Shown here: in pieces, positions 53,046-63,672 of the stretch
Layout: each line of letters starts with the position of its first letter
How positions within the stretch are numbered: position 1 is the first letter of the stretch
Source of the DNA: Imbricaverruca yamaguchii
Lineage: Eukaryota; Arthropoda; Thecostraca; Neoverrucidae
Length of the DNA stretch: 64,000 bases
Direction: 5' to 3'
Assembly: GCA_034440575.1 (NCBI GenBank)
Contig: JAOTOL010001644.1
Coordinates: 493,001-557,000 of the forward strand
Made by a program: the position numbers and the translations under genes
The notes under the pieces: model-generated
The model's database searches: none
What the model was told of the DNA's origin: nothing
Seen by the model: the letters and a program-made list of their open reading frames with translations, nothing else

Positions 53046-53400
53046 AAAGAACACGCGCCCTGGAGGGGGGGGGGGGGTCGAAACCCGCACACCCGTCTGT
53101 TTTTTTGTAGATAACTCCATATTTTATCGGCCGATAGATGCCATTGTTTGCATACCCGGTTAGAAATGACCAGCGCGCTGTTTATAGTAAGAAAAATGAA
53201 AATCGACCGAAAAATTTTCGGGTTACGGGTCGGTAAGGTCAAAAACATTTATCAGTGCCAGACCATAAATAGCGGCGCTGATGCGCTTCCCGTATATTGA
53301 CAAAAGGGAAGTGTGCTTAGCAACACTAGCGACTTGTTTGATGTATATTGTTATGATACATTGTTTCAAAGTCATGTCAGGTCACCGAAGTCAAGTCAGG
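53046..53400 (+). mobile_element. Dispersed repeat of CGCCCTGGAGGG type, tandem copy 1
   Basis: Shares with 53424-53735 the order CGCCCTGGAGGGG, GTAGATAACTCCATATT-TATCGGCCGA, AAATGACC-GCGC, TAAGAAAAAT-AAAAT-GACCGAAA, TGATGCGCTTCCCGTATATT, AAAAGGGAAGTGT and ACACTAGCGACTTGTTTGA, then AGGTCA-rich sequence. It has no coding capacity and looks like a small non-autonomous element or tandem duplication. Confidence 0.7.
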
Positions 53401-53423
53401 TCAAGTTCATGACAGGTTAACGC

Positions 53424-53735
53424 ACGCCCTGGAGGGGTGGAGGGCGAAATCCGCCCACCCCTCCGATTTTTCGTACATAACTCCATATTGTATCGGCCGA
53501 CATACGCCATTTTCTCCGTGCCTGCTTTGAAATGACCGGCGCATTGCTTAAAGTAAGAAAAATAAAAATTGACCGAAACGTTTTCAAGTTACGGGCCGTT
53601 AAATTTTTTTTTAATCGCAGCACCGGACCACAAAGATTGGCACTGATGCGCTTCCCGTATATTGGCAAAAGGGAAGTGTTCGTGACAACACTAGCGACTT
53701 GTTTGAGGTCGCCGAGGTCATCATGACAGGATAAT
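53424..53735 (+). mobile_element. Dispersed repeat of CGCCCTGGAGGG type, tandem copy 2
   Basis: Second member of the pair, starting about 374 bp after the first. Its head GGAGGGGTGG-AGGGCGAAATCCGCCC-ACCCCTCC is itself a hairpin. A more diverged relative may lie inverted at about 55960-56305, with CCCTCCAGGGCGCGTG at 56287-56302. Confidence 0.7.
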
Positions 53736-53750
53736 GGAACCAAACTTGGT

Positions 53751-53781
53751 CTTATTTATTTATTTATTTATTTATTTATTC
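53751..53781. repeat. TTTA tetranucleotide run at the LINE 3' end
   Basis: Seven ATTT units. In the orientation of the LINE at 54002-55708 (minus) it reads (AATA)n at the 3' end, as expected for simple-repeat tails of jockey/CR1-type elements. Confidence 0.8.
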
Positions 53782-54001
53782 GGTTTGCCACACACAGGAA
53801 CAGTGCCCCAATTATGGTGGTCCTCATACATACACTCAAACACGCCGCCCATTCGTGACACTCTACTTCAGAATGGTAAAATGGTGACTGGCTAAAAACA
53901 ATACAGTAAAAAATGAACATGTACGATATATAATGGCCTGATGAAAGAGGTGAGAATGTCTATGTTAAGATCTCGTACATGTTTATGACGAAACACTACA
54001 A

Positions 54002-55708
54002 TCACCTTGCAGCAGTTGCATGTAGGAATGCAAGCACAGTGCGTCTGGAGTCCCGAAACATATCCAGTGCTGGCTGCACGGCGGTTAATACGTTCGCAGC
54101 TCGGGGTAAGCGGGAGAACAGGCTGGTTGCAGCAGCGTTGACGCGGGCACGGGGCACCGCAAACAGGTCGACGCTTCTGGTCCGACGAGACGCGACGCGG
54201 AGCGGAAACCTGCCTAGGAGGAGCGGACTCTCGCAGCGGCCGTTCAGCAGCCCGTGAAAAAATGACAAATCGAGTAGCTCTCTCCTCCCAGACAGTCTCG
54301 TTACGTTGTATTTTGTACAGAGTTCATCGTAATTTCCTAGGTTGTACCTGTCACGCCTGGTTCCCGCCAGAAAAGCCAAAAATTTGTGTTGGATGCTCTC
54401 CAGCCGATCTAGGTGAGTGCACGCCGCTCCCGCCCACACTACGCTTCCGTACTCGAGTATGGACCTTACGTTGGCGTAGTAGGCCACTACTACAGCTGTC
54501 TTGCTGTAGTTGCCTCTAATCCCCTGTAGGCTACGGATTAAGGGGCCCAAGGCTCTATTTCCCCTTCTGACGATGGAGTCGATGTGATGCGAAAAAGTGA
54601 ATTTGGTGTCAAGAATGATGCCGAGATCTCGTACATGTGTTACTAATTCGAGTTGAGCTGATCCAATCTGAAAACGTATAGGCAATGGTTGAGTTTTGAG
54701 AGTGACTCGAAAATGAAAGCACTTGTTGGCACACAGGGTCAGTTTCCAGGTTTTGCACCAATTTTCCAGATAATTTAGATCACGCTGTAACCCGATGCCG
54801 TCTTCCTGGCCCTTGATTGTACGGAAAATTTTGAGATCGTCGCAGTACAGAAGGCAAGACGATTCTAAAACGTTGGGAAGATCGTTGATGAAGGCCAGGA
54901 AGAGGCTCGAGCCCAACAGGGAACCCTCTGCAACCCCGCTCAGTACCTGGGACCATCCTGACGTCAAACCGTTCACAAGCACACGTTGGCGTCTGTTCAT
55001 GAAGTACGATTTAAAAAGTGACAGAACTGGGCCAGAAATGCCGTACGAATTTTCCAATTTGTGAAGCAGAAGTCGATGATCAACGCTTTGAAACGCGGAA
55101 CTAAAATCAGTATAAATTATATCAAGTTGTTGTTTATCCTCCAGAGCCGAAGTGGCATGCGCCAACAGTTCGCACAGGTTCGTCACACAGGACCTCTTTT
55201 ACACGAATCCATGCTGCGAGTCCGAAATTACGGGCCGAATGTGGGAGATGAACACGTCGCACACAACTTTTTCAAAGACTTTAGAAATGAGCGGGAGCAA
55301 ACTAATGGATCGGTAATTACTAGCCAGGTCGCGACGCCCCTTCTTGTGTACCGGAATGATATTCGCTTCCTTCCACTTTTCGGGAAAAATGCCAGTAGTC
55401 AAACACTTATTGAAGATAATACTCAGCGGATTCGACAAGATATCGACGCATTCCTTCAAAATCACAGCGCTGAGGCCATCCGGTCCACATGATTTCGACT
55501 TGTCAACTGAAGAGAGCAAAGCTGCAATTCGGAAGGGCGTCACCGACATTCTGGAGAGTGTACCGATCCCGAAGTCACAACAAGGAGGCAGGGCCTCATC
55601 CGGTGCTGAAGGCACAGTGAATTTAGACGCGAAGTATCGATTGAACATACTTGCTTTTTGTTCGTCAGCCGAGGCGATTTCATTTTCGAGTTTCAAATTT
55701 GACGGCAA
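54002..55708 (-). pseudogene. LINE reverse transcriptase broken by one in-frame stop
   Basis: Two frames in the same phase (55708-55199, then 55186-54002 and its upstream codons) are separated only by a TAA right after QHGFV. N-terminal fingers: SKSCGPDGL, FPEKWKEANIIPVHKKG, NYRSISLLP. Then motif A (IIYTDFSSAFQSVDHRLL), motif B changed to GVAEGSLLGS (usual GVPQGSxLGP), motif C YCDD with flanking LKIFR (usual (F/Y)ADD), and a C-terminal region with SILEYGSVVW and a LDRLESIQHKFLAF block typical of jockey/CR1-group proteins. The changed B motif and the stop suggest an inactive copy. There is no ATG at the first frame's start (TTG). Confidence 0.9.
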
Positions 55709-55760
55709 AGGTCAACTTGAATGTTGTCATAAATGGAAATGACTGTCATGCGATCGATGC

Positions 55761-56321
55761 CACTTTGCATGTTACTCCCCACACATCCGGAAATCTACTA
55801 TTTGTCATTGTGTGGCTAAGCGTTTCTATGCTTTATTCATGTATTTCGCTTTTTTCTTCGCGAAGCCGATTGCGCCGAGCCGCCCAACGGAGCAGTCGGA
55901 TGGGCAGCTCGGTTCCGGTAACTGGAGCAGGTAATGACCTGATAAAGTGCTCCCATATAGGTGACCTGAGGTCAAATGGCGGATCTGGCATCTGTATCGC
56001 ATCATTAGTAATGTCCGAAACATCACTAATGCCAATTTTGGAAAATTTAAACACAATCACAGTGATCCATAACAATGACAAACCAAGCCACGCAAAACCA
56101 GAAAAAATTCTGCTATTTGGACCTCGTTTGACCTTGAAGATATTGACCTAAGATCACGAAAATTGCACACGATAGAATTATCTATCGTGCCCATCCACCC
56201 TGCGAATTTCGTTGCTCTAGCCTTAGCATGAGCCGAGATCTTAAGGGGGCGGATTCTGCCCCCTCCAGTGCACGTAATTTTCAGAGACCCTCCAGGGCGC
56301 GTGTAAAGGGACATGTTTCGG
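55761..56321. other. No gene; possible diverged relative of the CGCCCTGGAGGG repeat
   Basis: On the minus strand CACGCGCCCTGGAGGG (56302-56287) heads a stretch with GGAGGGGGCAGAATCCGCCCCC-TTAAGATCTCGG and, further on, AGGTCAA-rich sequence, resembling the pair at 53046-53735. Similarity beyond the head is weak. Confidence 0.35.
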
Positions 56322-56427
56322 AGCCGGAGCCGCCGGAGCCGGAACATTTTGCCTGGAGCCGGAGCCGAAGCCGGAGCCGCCGGGACATTTTACTCTGAGC
56401 CGGAGTCGGAGCCGGAACCGTCAAAAA
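56322..56427. repeat. GGAGCC hexanucleotide tract
   Basis: GGAGCCGGAGCCG with CGCCGGA and GAAGCC variants; open as Glu-Pro repeats. Confidence 0.93.
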
Positions 56428-57014
56428 GCAGGGCCGCTCTGACTCCGAAAGAGATGTAAATTAAACAAAATTTTCAAGCGTGAATGACGCATTATACCTA
56501 GTATGGCATGGTATGGTATGAAAACGCATTTTTAAATGCAAAAATGTTTAGATACGAGTAACATGTAGAAATATCATCAAATAATGGTAGAATAACCAAT
56601 AACCGTATTCTAGCCTCAGTAGTCAATGCAATAGTTCCATGTTTAGTTTAGTTAAGTTCATTGTTTCCATCATCAACGGGCTGCTGTACCTTATTAGAGA
56701 TGAGGTCGAACATTATAATTTGAAACAATGGTGTTCCTTGGACCGTTAACGGGATGGAGAGTGTTGTTGATTCGAGTTTCCCCTCTTATGATTGCCCGAA
56801 TACGGCACGAAGCGAGAGTCAGTTGATGAGGGCATAACACCGAAAAGTGATTTGGGCGGGGGTTGGTGTTTATTTAAAGATACATAGATACAGGGTTTAT
56901 ATGGGAAAGTTGCTTATAATTGTCCGAAGTTTGCGCCTCTGAGTGGTCGCGACTAACTTTTTTTTACATCCTCCTAGCTCTTACATAATGGATCGATCAC
57001 GTTTGGGATGTACG

Positions 57015-57108
57015 GAGTCGGAGCCGGTACATTTTACTCGGAGCCGGAGCCGGAGCTGGAGCCGGGATACTTCCCGGAGCCGGAGTCCGAATCGGAGCCG
57101 TCCAAAAT
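57015..57108. repeat. Second GGAGCC hexanucleotide tract
   Basis: Same hexamer as at 56322-56427, about 590 bp further right. Both tracts contain GGGACATTT/GGTACATTTTACTC-GGAGCCGGAG, so sequence around the hexamers is also shared. Confidence 0.9.
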
Positions 57109-57679
57109 TTTCCCGACTTCGCATCCCTGGTTCCTATCATCCACCACATGCGAGGACCGCTTGATACCCATCCACGTTGTCTTCTCAGACGCCCTGTGCG
57201 GTATCGACGCTGATCACAGCCACAAGTATATGATTATGAGTCTGGCACCTGGCATCAAGCAGCAAGACGCAGCTTGACATCCGCTAGGAAGCAACGTATA
57301 TTTTCTGGTGACGTCGTATACTTCCCTTGTAACTTAGTTTCAGTAATTCGAAGTCACGATCACGGAGCATCATGAAATTGTGTTGAACATCAGATGCTCC
57401 TTAGTGCGACCGTACTGAAATACTAGAATAATGTTGTGTGAAATACAATGTGTTCTCCTTCATTTTCCGCTGTGACCCAGCTGCTAGTGGATAGCGGCAA
57501 GGGGAAGCATTCCATAATATATACAATGATCTTCAATGCATTCCTCAAACCCGAATGCATCTGACACAATGTGAAAACATGCGATATGACACGATAAAGG
57601 CTCATCTTCCCTTACCCGTCTCCCATTTCACCTTGAAGCACGTTAAGCTCTACGTCAAGTTTGGAGGACTATCGAGCGC

Positions 57680-57775
57680 CTCCTGCCGGGCGCAGGGGAA
57701 CTGACTGCACAAGTGCTGGTGGCGCCTTTACCGAATCCCCCTGCTGCGGGGAATTAACAAACAAACAAAAAATAC
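57680..57775 (+). mobile_element. Possible SINE/LINE 3' end with AAAC tail
   Basis: GAGCGCCTCCTGCCGGGCGC-AGGGG, then GGTGGCGCC and CCCCCTGCTGCGGGG-AATTAACAAACAAACAAAAAAT. The hairpin-like GC part followed by an (AAAC)n tail looks like the 3' end of a short retroposon. No second copy is in the window, so this is tentative. Confidence 0.3.
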
Positions 57776-57904
57776 TAGGGAACGGCCACGAAAACAGCAT
57801 GCAGTAATCTTGAACGTAAACAACTTTTACGATAAAATTACCTTTTGGGATCGTTGCAAGGATTTGTTCTCTCCGCCAACATAATACAATACTCTGTCCT
57901 TCTG

Positions 57905-59262
57905 AGTATCGTGGAAGCTGACTGGACCGGTGCTGATTGTGTCCCTGATGAACCGTCCCTACTTAACACCGTTGGAGCTGGCCGAACTGTGCTGGCTGCG
58001 TCTCTGTCGAGCGGTCCTTGCTGACTACTGCGGGAGCTGACTGGACAAGCTCTGGTAGCGTCCCCGCCGAGCCTGAATACCGTCAGAGTAGCGGACCAGT
58101 ACTGGCGGTGTCACTGCCGAGTCACCTCTACTGAGTGCCGGTGGAGTCGACCAACCGATGCTAGTTGCATAAGGACCGAACGGTTCCTACTTCGTAACGG
58201 GGAAGCTGATCGGACCGGTGTTGGTGGCACTTCTGCCGAGCGACACCTGCTGAGTGTGGGGGTGCTGGCCGGCGACGCTGGTGGCGTACAAGCCATGCGG
58301 CCCCTACTATGCACCGTGGGAGCCGACTGGACCCGTGCTGACATCCCTGCCAAATACCATGGGAGCGGACACGAACGATGCTGGCAGTGTGCGAACCGAA
58401 TGGCTCCTACTGAATACTGGGGAAGCTGAACGAGCCGGTGCTGGTGATGTTTCTGTCGAGCCGACACTACTAAGTTCCGTGGGAGTTCACCGGACTGGTG
58501 CTGATGGCGTCCCTGTCGAGCTACCTTTACTGTGCACCGGGGGAGCTGATGGGACCGGCGCTGGCTGCGTCTCTGTCGAGCGCCCACCGATGAATACCGG
58601 TACCGTGGGAGTTGACCGGACTGATGCCGGTGGTGTTTCTGCTGAGCGTTTCCCACTCAGTGCCGGGAAAGCTGACGGGACCGGTGATGGTGGCATCTCA
58701 GCCGAACGGCTCCCTCTTAGTACCAGGGAAGCTGATCGGACCGGTGCTGGTGGCGTTCCTGCCGAGTTGCCCTTACTGGGTACCGGGGAGCTGACCAGAC
58801 CGTTGCTGGTGGTATCCATGTCGAGCGGCTCCCACTGAGTGCCGGGAAGCCGGTATTGGTTGCGTCCAACCCGGGCGTCCCTGCCGAGTATCGTTGATGT
58901 TGACCGGACTGATACTGGTGGCGTCCGTGCCGATCGACCTCTGCTGAATATTGAAGGGAGTTGACCGGACCGGTGTTGGTGGTACCCATGCCGATCTGTC
59001 TCTGCGAGTTCCGGTGGGAGCTGACTTGACGGGTATTGGTGGTGGCGCTGACGTCGCTGAGTACCGTGGGAGCTGACCAAAATGGTGCTGGTGGGGTACG
59101 TGCCGAGCGGCTCCTACTGAGTGCCGTGGAAGCTGACTAGGCCAGTGCTGGTGGAGTTTCTCTCGAACCGTCACTACTGAGTACTGGGAGAGCTGACCGG
59201 ACCGGTGTTGGTGGCGTCTCTGCTGAGCGGCCCTTACTGAGCACAGGTGGAGCTGATCGGCT
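57905..59262. repeat. 60-bp minisatellite, about 22 diverged copies
   Basis: GAGCTGACCGGACCGGTGCT-GGTGGCGTCCCTGCCGAGCG-GCCCTACTGAGTACCGTGG recurs every 60 bp (for example 58431, 58491, 58551). Because 60 is a multiple of three, a plus frame (58254-58838, ATG start, 194 aa) carries a 20-residue repeat (GADGTGAGGVSVERPLLSTG type), and several minus frames are also open. Units differ by 20-30 percent by eye, yet some frames remain open. Coding status is uncertain; no domain is recognised and no splice context is evident, so the array is annotated as repeat. Confidence 0.88.
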
Positions 59263-60517
59263 GATATTGGTCATGCTGATGATGGTAGTGTCCTACTATT
59301 TCTGTGGTATCGCTGTATTGTAATGGTCATGGTGAGACGGTTCCAGATGTCGAGCGAAACGCTGAGTTCGCGTGTGAACATCAGTTTGTTTTTGGGCGTC
59401 TGAACTGTACTGCATGTCGTTAACCGCTAAGAGTAAGGAGCCCTGTGGGGCACTTGGAATAGTATTTGTCTGTTGCGGTGTTATTTAATGCGGGGTATTC
59501 ACCGCCGGATTTCAAATACGTCTGAAGTCGTAATTGTTAATGCGGAAATCGAACCGAGTTTTGCCGAACTTTAGCAATATTTGCTGGATTTTCACTTATT
59601 CGTCTTTGAAAAGCATTGCAGCTAATTTTATAAAAAGTCCGGTTCCAACAATCTTTGAAACAAAACTTAGCATCCTCTGCGATTTCAGTCTCCTATTTTC
59701 CTTGTCTTTCGGCGGTAGGTGCTTCATGATGGCTAAAACTAGGCTGAGGTTCGTCTATTTGTGTAGCATTTCAGATAGTTTTCAAATCATAACAATAATA
59801 ATACACATGCACAAAAATGTAAATGCCTTGCACGTCTTACTCGCGATGCTAACACTACAGGAAATAAAATATCTACCACTCTCTAGTTCCCTCTGAAGGT
59901 AAAATGAATAGCAATTCAAAACAGGATGTTCATGTGACCGCCATCAGTCATGGCACCCCTCCCCAAATACATGTTTCACAAAACAGGATATGCATACCGT
60001 GTTGAGGTTAGCATATTGTTGCGCGATAAGTATCTTGGTAGTCTTATCATGTCTCATCAGAAAGGGCCATTCTAACATAGTGATCATAATGGTCATATGT
60101 TCACGATCATTATGTTCTTGAAAGTTCAACATTTGCAAGGGAGGATATGGGAATCCCAACTTCGTCTCCATACTATACAAGAATAGTGAATACGTGGATT
60201 ATAGATACATGTGTGAAAACGAAAGCTATTTTATATTTGATTTTTGGGGATGTCACAGTATTGGAATATTCATGGAAAAGAGCGCAACTTGAATCAATGT
60301 ACATGCAATTCATTTAGACCCTTCCTATGATGAATAACAGTTTCGGGGATAACTTTCGGGGTAGCATAAGCCACACTGCAAAATTTTGCTACTTCTGCAA
60401 TTGAATACATTTGACCCAGCTTGCACGCACGCAGTTTGATAGATTGACATGTGACTGCGTTTGTTGGTCAGTGACACATTCAGGAAGCTATACGACGCAT
60501 TGATGTTGTACATCAAC
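59263..60517. other. No gene recognised (AT-rich)
   Basis: Only short frames without family resemblance. The frame at 59534-59896 (plus, 120 aa, hydrophobic) is not recognised. Confidence 0.5.
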
Positions 60518-61360
60518 TTAACCCGTCCCGTCTCGGGGGTCTTCAACCGCCCCCTCAGTTTCTTTTTTTCGCGGATAGCGGACGAACGGCGCGCGGTAGC
60601 GCACCCAAATTTTGCATACCCTTTTCCACATCCATTTGACATGCTGATTCAAAATTTATAGGTCAGGTCGTCTAGGGTCAACGAGTTATTCAAGGTCAAG
60701 TGAGGTCACCTCCAAAAAAGTTCAACCAGTCGTCACGCTTTAAGGGATACAGATACTTTAAGAAACTTTCAGCGTTTGCTTATCTTTACGGATGCAACAA
60801 AACGTACGAGTTGAATTTTTTTTCGTTTTTGACTACATACATTTTGCGTATTTGCCATATTGCAGTTCAAACACAGGATTCTGGCTAAAGTAAGCATTTT
60901 TTGTTAGGTAAAATTGACTTCCAACAACGTTTTTCGGTCTGCTCTATCCATTGGAAAAGGAAAGTTAAAGAAAACTTAAAAACTCAAACATTTTTAAATT
61001 TCAAAACTAATTTTATTTTTGGGGGGCCAAAAATAATTGTAGCCCTGGTCGATTTGGCTGTCCTTTTCTCATTCCAAATAATTTTTTTTCTCATATATGC
61101 ACCAAAATGAACTCCCAGAGTAAAAAGCATAATGTAAGTCGTGAAAAGTCGTGAAAATCCAGCCCACCTGGTGACGTCACTTTTCGGGATAATTTTTCTG
61201 AGGGGTGGACCTGGACCTTACTCGTCGAGTGCTTTCCGTTGACACCTCTTTCGTTTTCGTACGATGCTTAGTTTGGATTTTTGATGGGGTCTTCAATCCC
61301 CCCCCCCTCCACCCCCGAGACGGGGTGTGAGGATTTGACCGGAATGACGACGCGGGTTAA
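60518..61360 (+). mobile_element. TTAA-ended MITE, copy C (best preserved ends)
   Basis: 843 bp, beginning TTAACCCG (60518) and ending CGGGTTAA (61360). Both ends also carry CCCGTCTCGGGGGT or its complement (ACCCCCGAGACGGGG at 61313-61327) as a subterminal inverted repeat. TTAA target sites followed by CCC are the hallmark of piggyBac-superfamily insertions. No transposase frame, so it is non-autonomous. It is the reference for copies at 21085-21913 and 50910-51762. Confidence 0.87.
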
Positions 61361-61974
61361 ATATGCGGAAAAAATGGTCGCCTTGCGAAATTCCTTCAAC
61401 AATCTTAGCATGTTTCATCCCGGGATCTATCATTTAATAACAACTTCATACCTACGGATGTAGCCATCTACATACTAAGCTGTCTGGTTATTCATGTGAA
61501 TTAATTTAAAAAGAAACAGCCTTTTGGATGCGAATTAGAAATGATTGTCAGCATAGGCTATGCATGCAGACAAAACATTTTCCATGAAGCATAATGGAAA
61601 ATGAGGGATATCAAAACTCTACCGTTTTCGGGTTTCTGAATCAGTCACTGACAGTCACTCAGTCTCAATCACCGACAGCATACAATGAAACTTGATCAAT
61701 CACAGATGCACTGGCGACAGAAATCTTCCCCACTCGCATAAGAATCAGTGGGGTTGCTTCTTTTTCAATTTTGACGGGTGATCAAGAACTAAAGCAACAA
61801 CTTTCCATTTTCCGATCAGAAAATCTGCTCAAATAGCGGGGCATATATATTTCCTATGAGTCAGCGTTAGCATGGGTGATTTGAACGACTCATGTACTAA
61901 CGCAAAAATTCGGCTGAAACGCAGTAGGGGTCTATAGGTGAAAGGAAAATCCGAGATGCCCCCTATGCCCTATC
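61361..61974. other. No gene recognised
   Basis: AT-rich spacer; CAGTCACTGACAGTCACTCAG-type short direct repeat at 61641-61660. Confidence 0.5.
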
Positions 61975-62390
61975 ATGTGCAGTTATGACAGTAATGGACA
62001 GTAATGAACAGGAATGGACAATAACGTACAGCTAATTTTATGGCAGCAATCAGACAGGCCATAACAGGGCAGTAGTGGATAGCTACTTCCATCATAGTGA
62101 TATGACAAGCAGTAGTAGGACAGGCGGTAATATAATAATGATGTACCGATATTTATGCTATGGTAATAATACAGGTAGTAAAGGACAGTAATGGACAGCT
62201 ACTTCTATGATGGTAATACGCCAGGCATTAACAGGACAATAACGGGTAGTTACCTCCATGACAGTAGTAGCACAGGCAGCATATGACAATAATTGACAGC
62301 ATATGACAATAATTGACAGTTGCTTCTATAATCGAAATACGATATGTAGCAATAGGACAGCAATGGGCAGATACGTATATAACGCCTTGC
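61975..62390. repeat. Degenerate ACAGTAATGGACAG repeats, about 60-bp period
   Basis: (A/G)CAGTAATGGACAGCTACTTC-ATGATGGTAATA-ACAGGCAGTAA-like units recur for about 400 bp with insertions and deletions; a CATATGACAATAATTGACAG duplicate is at 62280-62318. Confidence 0.7.
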
Positions 62391-62769
62391 AGAAAGCTGG
62401 TTCCGGACTATGTATAAGCCCGTTGAAAACATGAACACATATATAAATGTATAATGGCCAATTCCTGAAGTAATAAGCACAATACGCTTACAATCTGAAC
62501 AAGGAGAGGAAATGTGTTGATTTGTTGATCACCATTTAGGGAGGATGTGTGCTATTCAGCTTGCAATATAATTCCTCCATGCTCTAAGATTGGTGAGTAT
62601 TAGCATATCTCATAGTACTTGCCGATATTCGATGCAGCATTGGATCGATGTGTTGCGATCGACCCCGGGCCTCATCGCAGGCAGTACTCACGTGCATGTC
62701 CAAAACACCGAACGGACCTTGCCAAGGCTCACTGACTGAGATTACGACCTTTCTACTTTCGACTCCAGG

Positions 62770-63180
62770 TTCCATTCATGCATTGCTAACGGCGCGGTAT
62801 GGCGCACAACACAACACTCCGCGACACTGTTTCGCACACGGTGCACGGCACGCCACACTGTCGCACGAGGTAGGCAACAGCCACACAGCCACACTGCCCG
62901 GGAAGCGACACGTGTCGCCTCCTCCACACGCTCTGGCTGTCCGGCCGCCGCCGTATTCACGACAGACCGAGTTTGGCCACTTGCGGCGAGCATCCATCGC
63001 GAGCATCGAACGCGCGTCCGGCGACAGGTTCCCAGACGCGTCCGTGCGGCAGCGCGAGATTACGCGGCCGGCTGGCCCGGCGCCGCCGAACGGCCCGCAA
63101 ATCCGGCACGGCCCGCCTCGGCTCGGCCTGCATCCATTATCCGACTCGCCAGCCACACGAACGCATTCGGTGTGTGCGTC
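62770..63180. promoter_or_regulatory. CpG-rich block at the right side (candidate promoter)
   Basis: About 400 bp rich in CG words (CGCGTCCGGCGAC, CGGCCGGCTGG, CCGGCGCCGCCG). Just downstream on the minus strand an ATG at 62775 opens 28 codons ending in GVLDMH directly before a donor-like GTGAGTACT (62691-62683). This could be a first exon of some gene, but no family is recognised and the role is inference. Confidence 0.2.
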
Positions 63181-63251
63181 ATTCGTCGTCATTCGTCGTC
63201 ATTCATCGTCATTCGCGGTCCCCGTTCAGACACAGATCGGTATCCGACGGC

Positions 63252-63672
63252 CGGAGGCATCCGTTTGCTGCGTTGTTGCCGGCTGACGACTGTTGGAGGC
63301 GACCGGCTGCTGCGTTGTTGCTGGCTGACGACTTTTGGAGGCGACCGCCTGCTGCGTTGTTGCTGGCTGACGACTGTTGGAGGCGACCGGCTGCTGCGTT
63401 GTTGCTGGCTGACGACTGTTGGAGGCGACCGCCTGCTGCGTTGTTGCTGGCTGACGACAGTTGGAGGCGTCCTTCTGCTGCGTTGTTGCCGGCTGACGAC
63501 GGTCGGAGGTGTCCGTCTGCTGCGTCGTTGCCGGCTGACGACTGCTGGAGGCGTTCGTCTGCTGCGTCGTTGCTGGCTGACGACTGTTGGAGGCGTCCGT
63601 CTGCTGCATTGTTGCCGGCTGACGACTGCTGGAGGCGTTCGTCTGCTGCGTTGTTGCCGGCTGACGACGGCA
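63252..63672. repeat. 42-bp minisatellite, about 10 copies
   Basis: TGCTGCGTTGTTGCTGGCTG-ACGACTGTTGGAGGCGACCG recurs every 42 bp (GGCTGACGAC at 63281, 63323 and on). Open in several frames on both strands (Leu-Leu-Ala-Asp-Asp or Arg-Gln-Pro-Ala-Thr-Thr-Gln-Gln repeats). An ATG-started minus frame (63740-63189, 183 aa) runs through it, but I see no independent evidence for coding. Confidence 0.93.

Larger units (their letters stand above)
53751..55760 (-). mobile_element. Truncated jockey/CR1-like LINE
   Basis: It extends from an (AATA)n tail at 53751 through a short 3'UTR to a reverse transcriptase open from 55708 to 54002. The endonuclease domain and 5' end are missing, and the frame is lost by a TGA at 55714-55712 and probably a frameshift; a neighbouring frame can be followed to about 55760. 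This is a typical 5'-truncated insertion. Confidence 0.85.
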
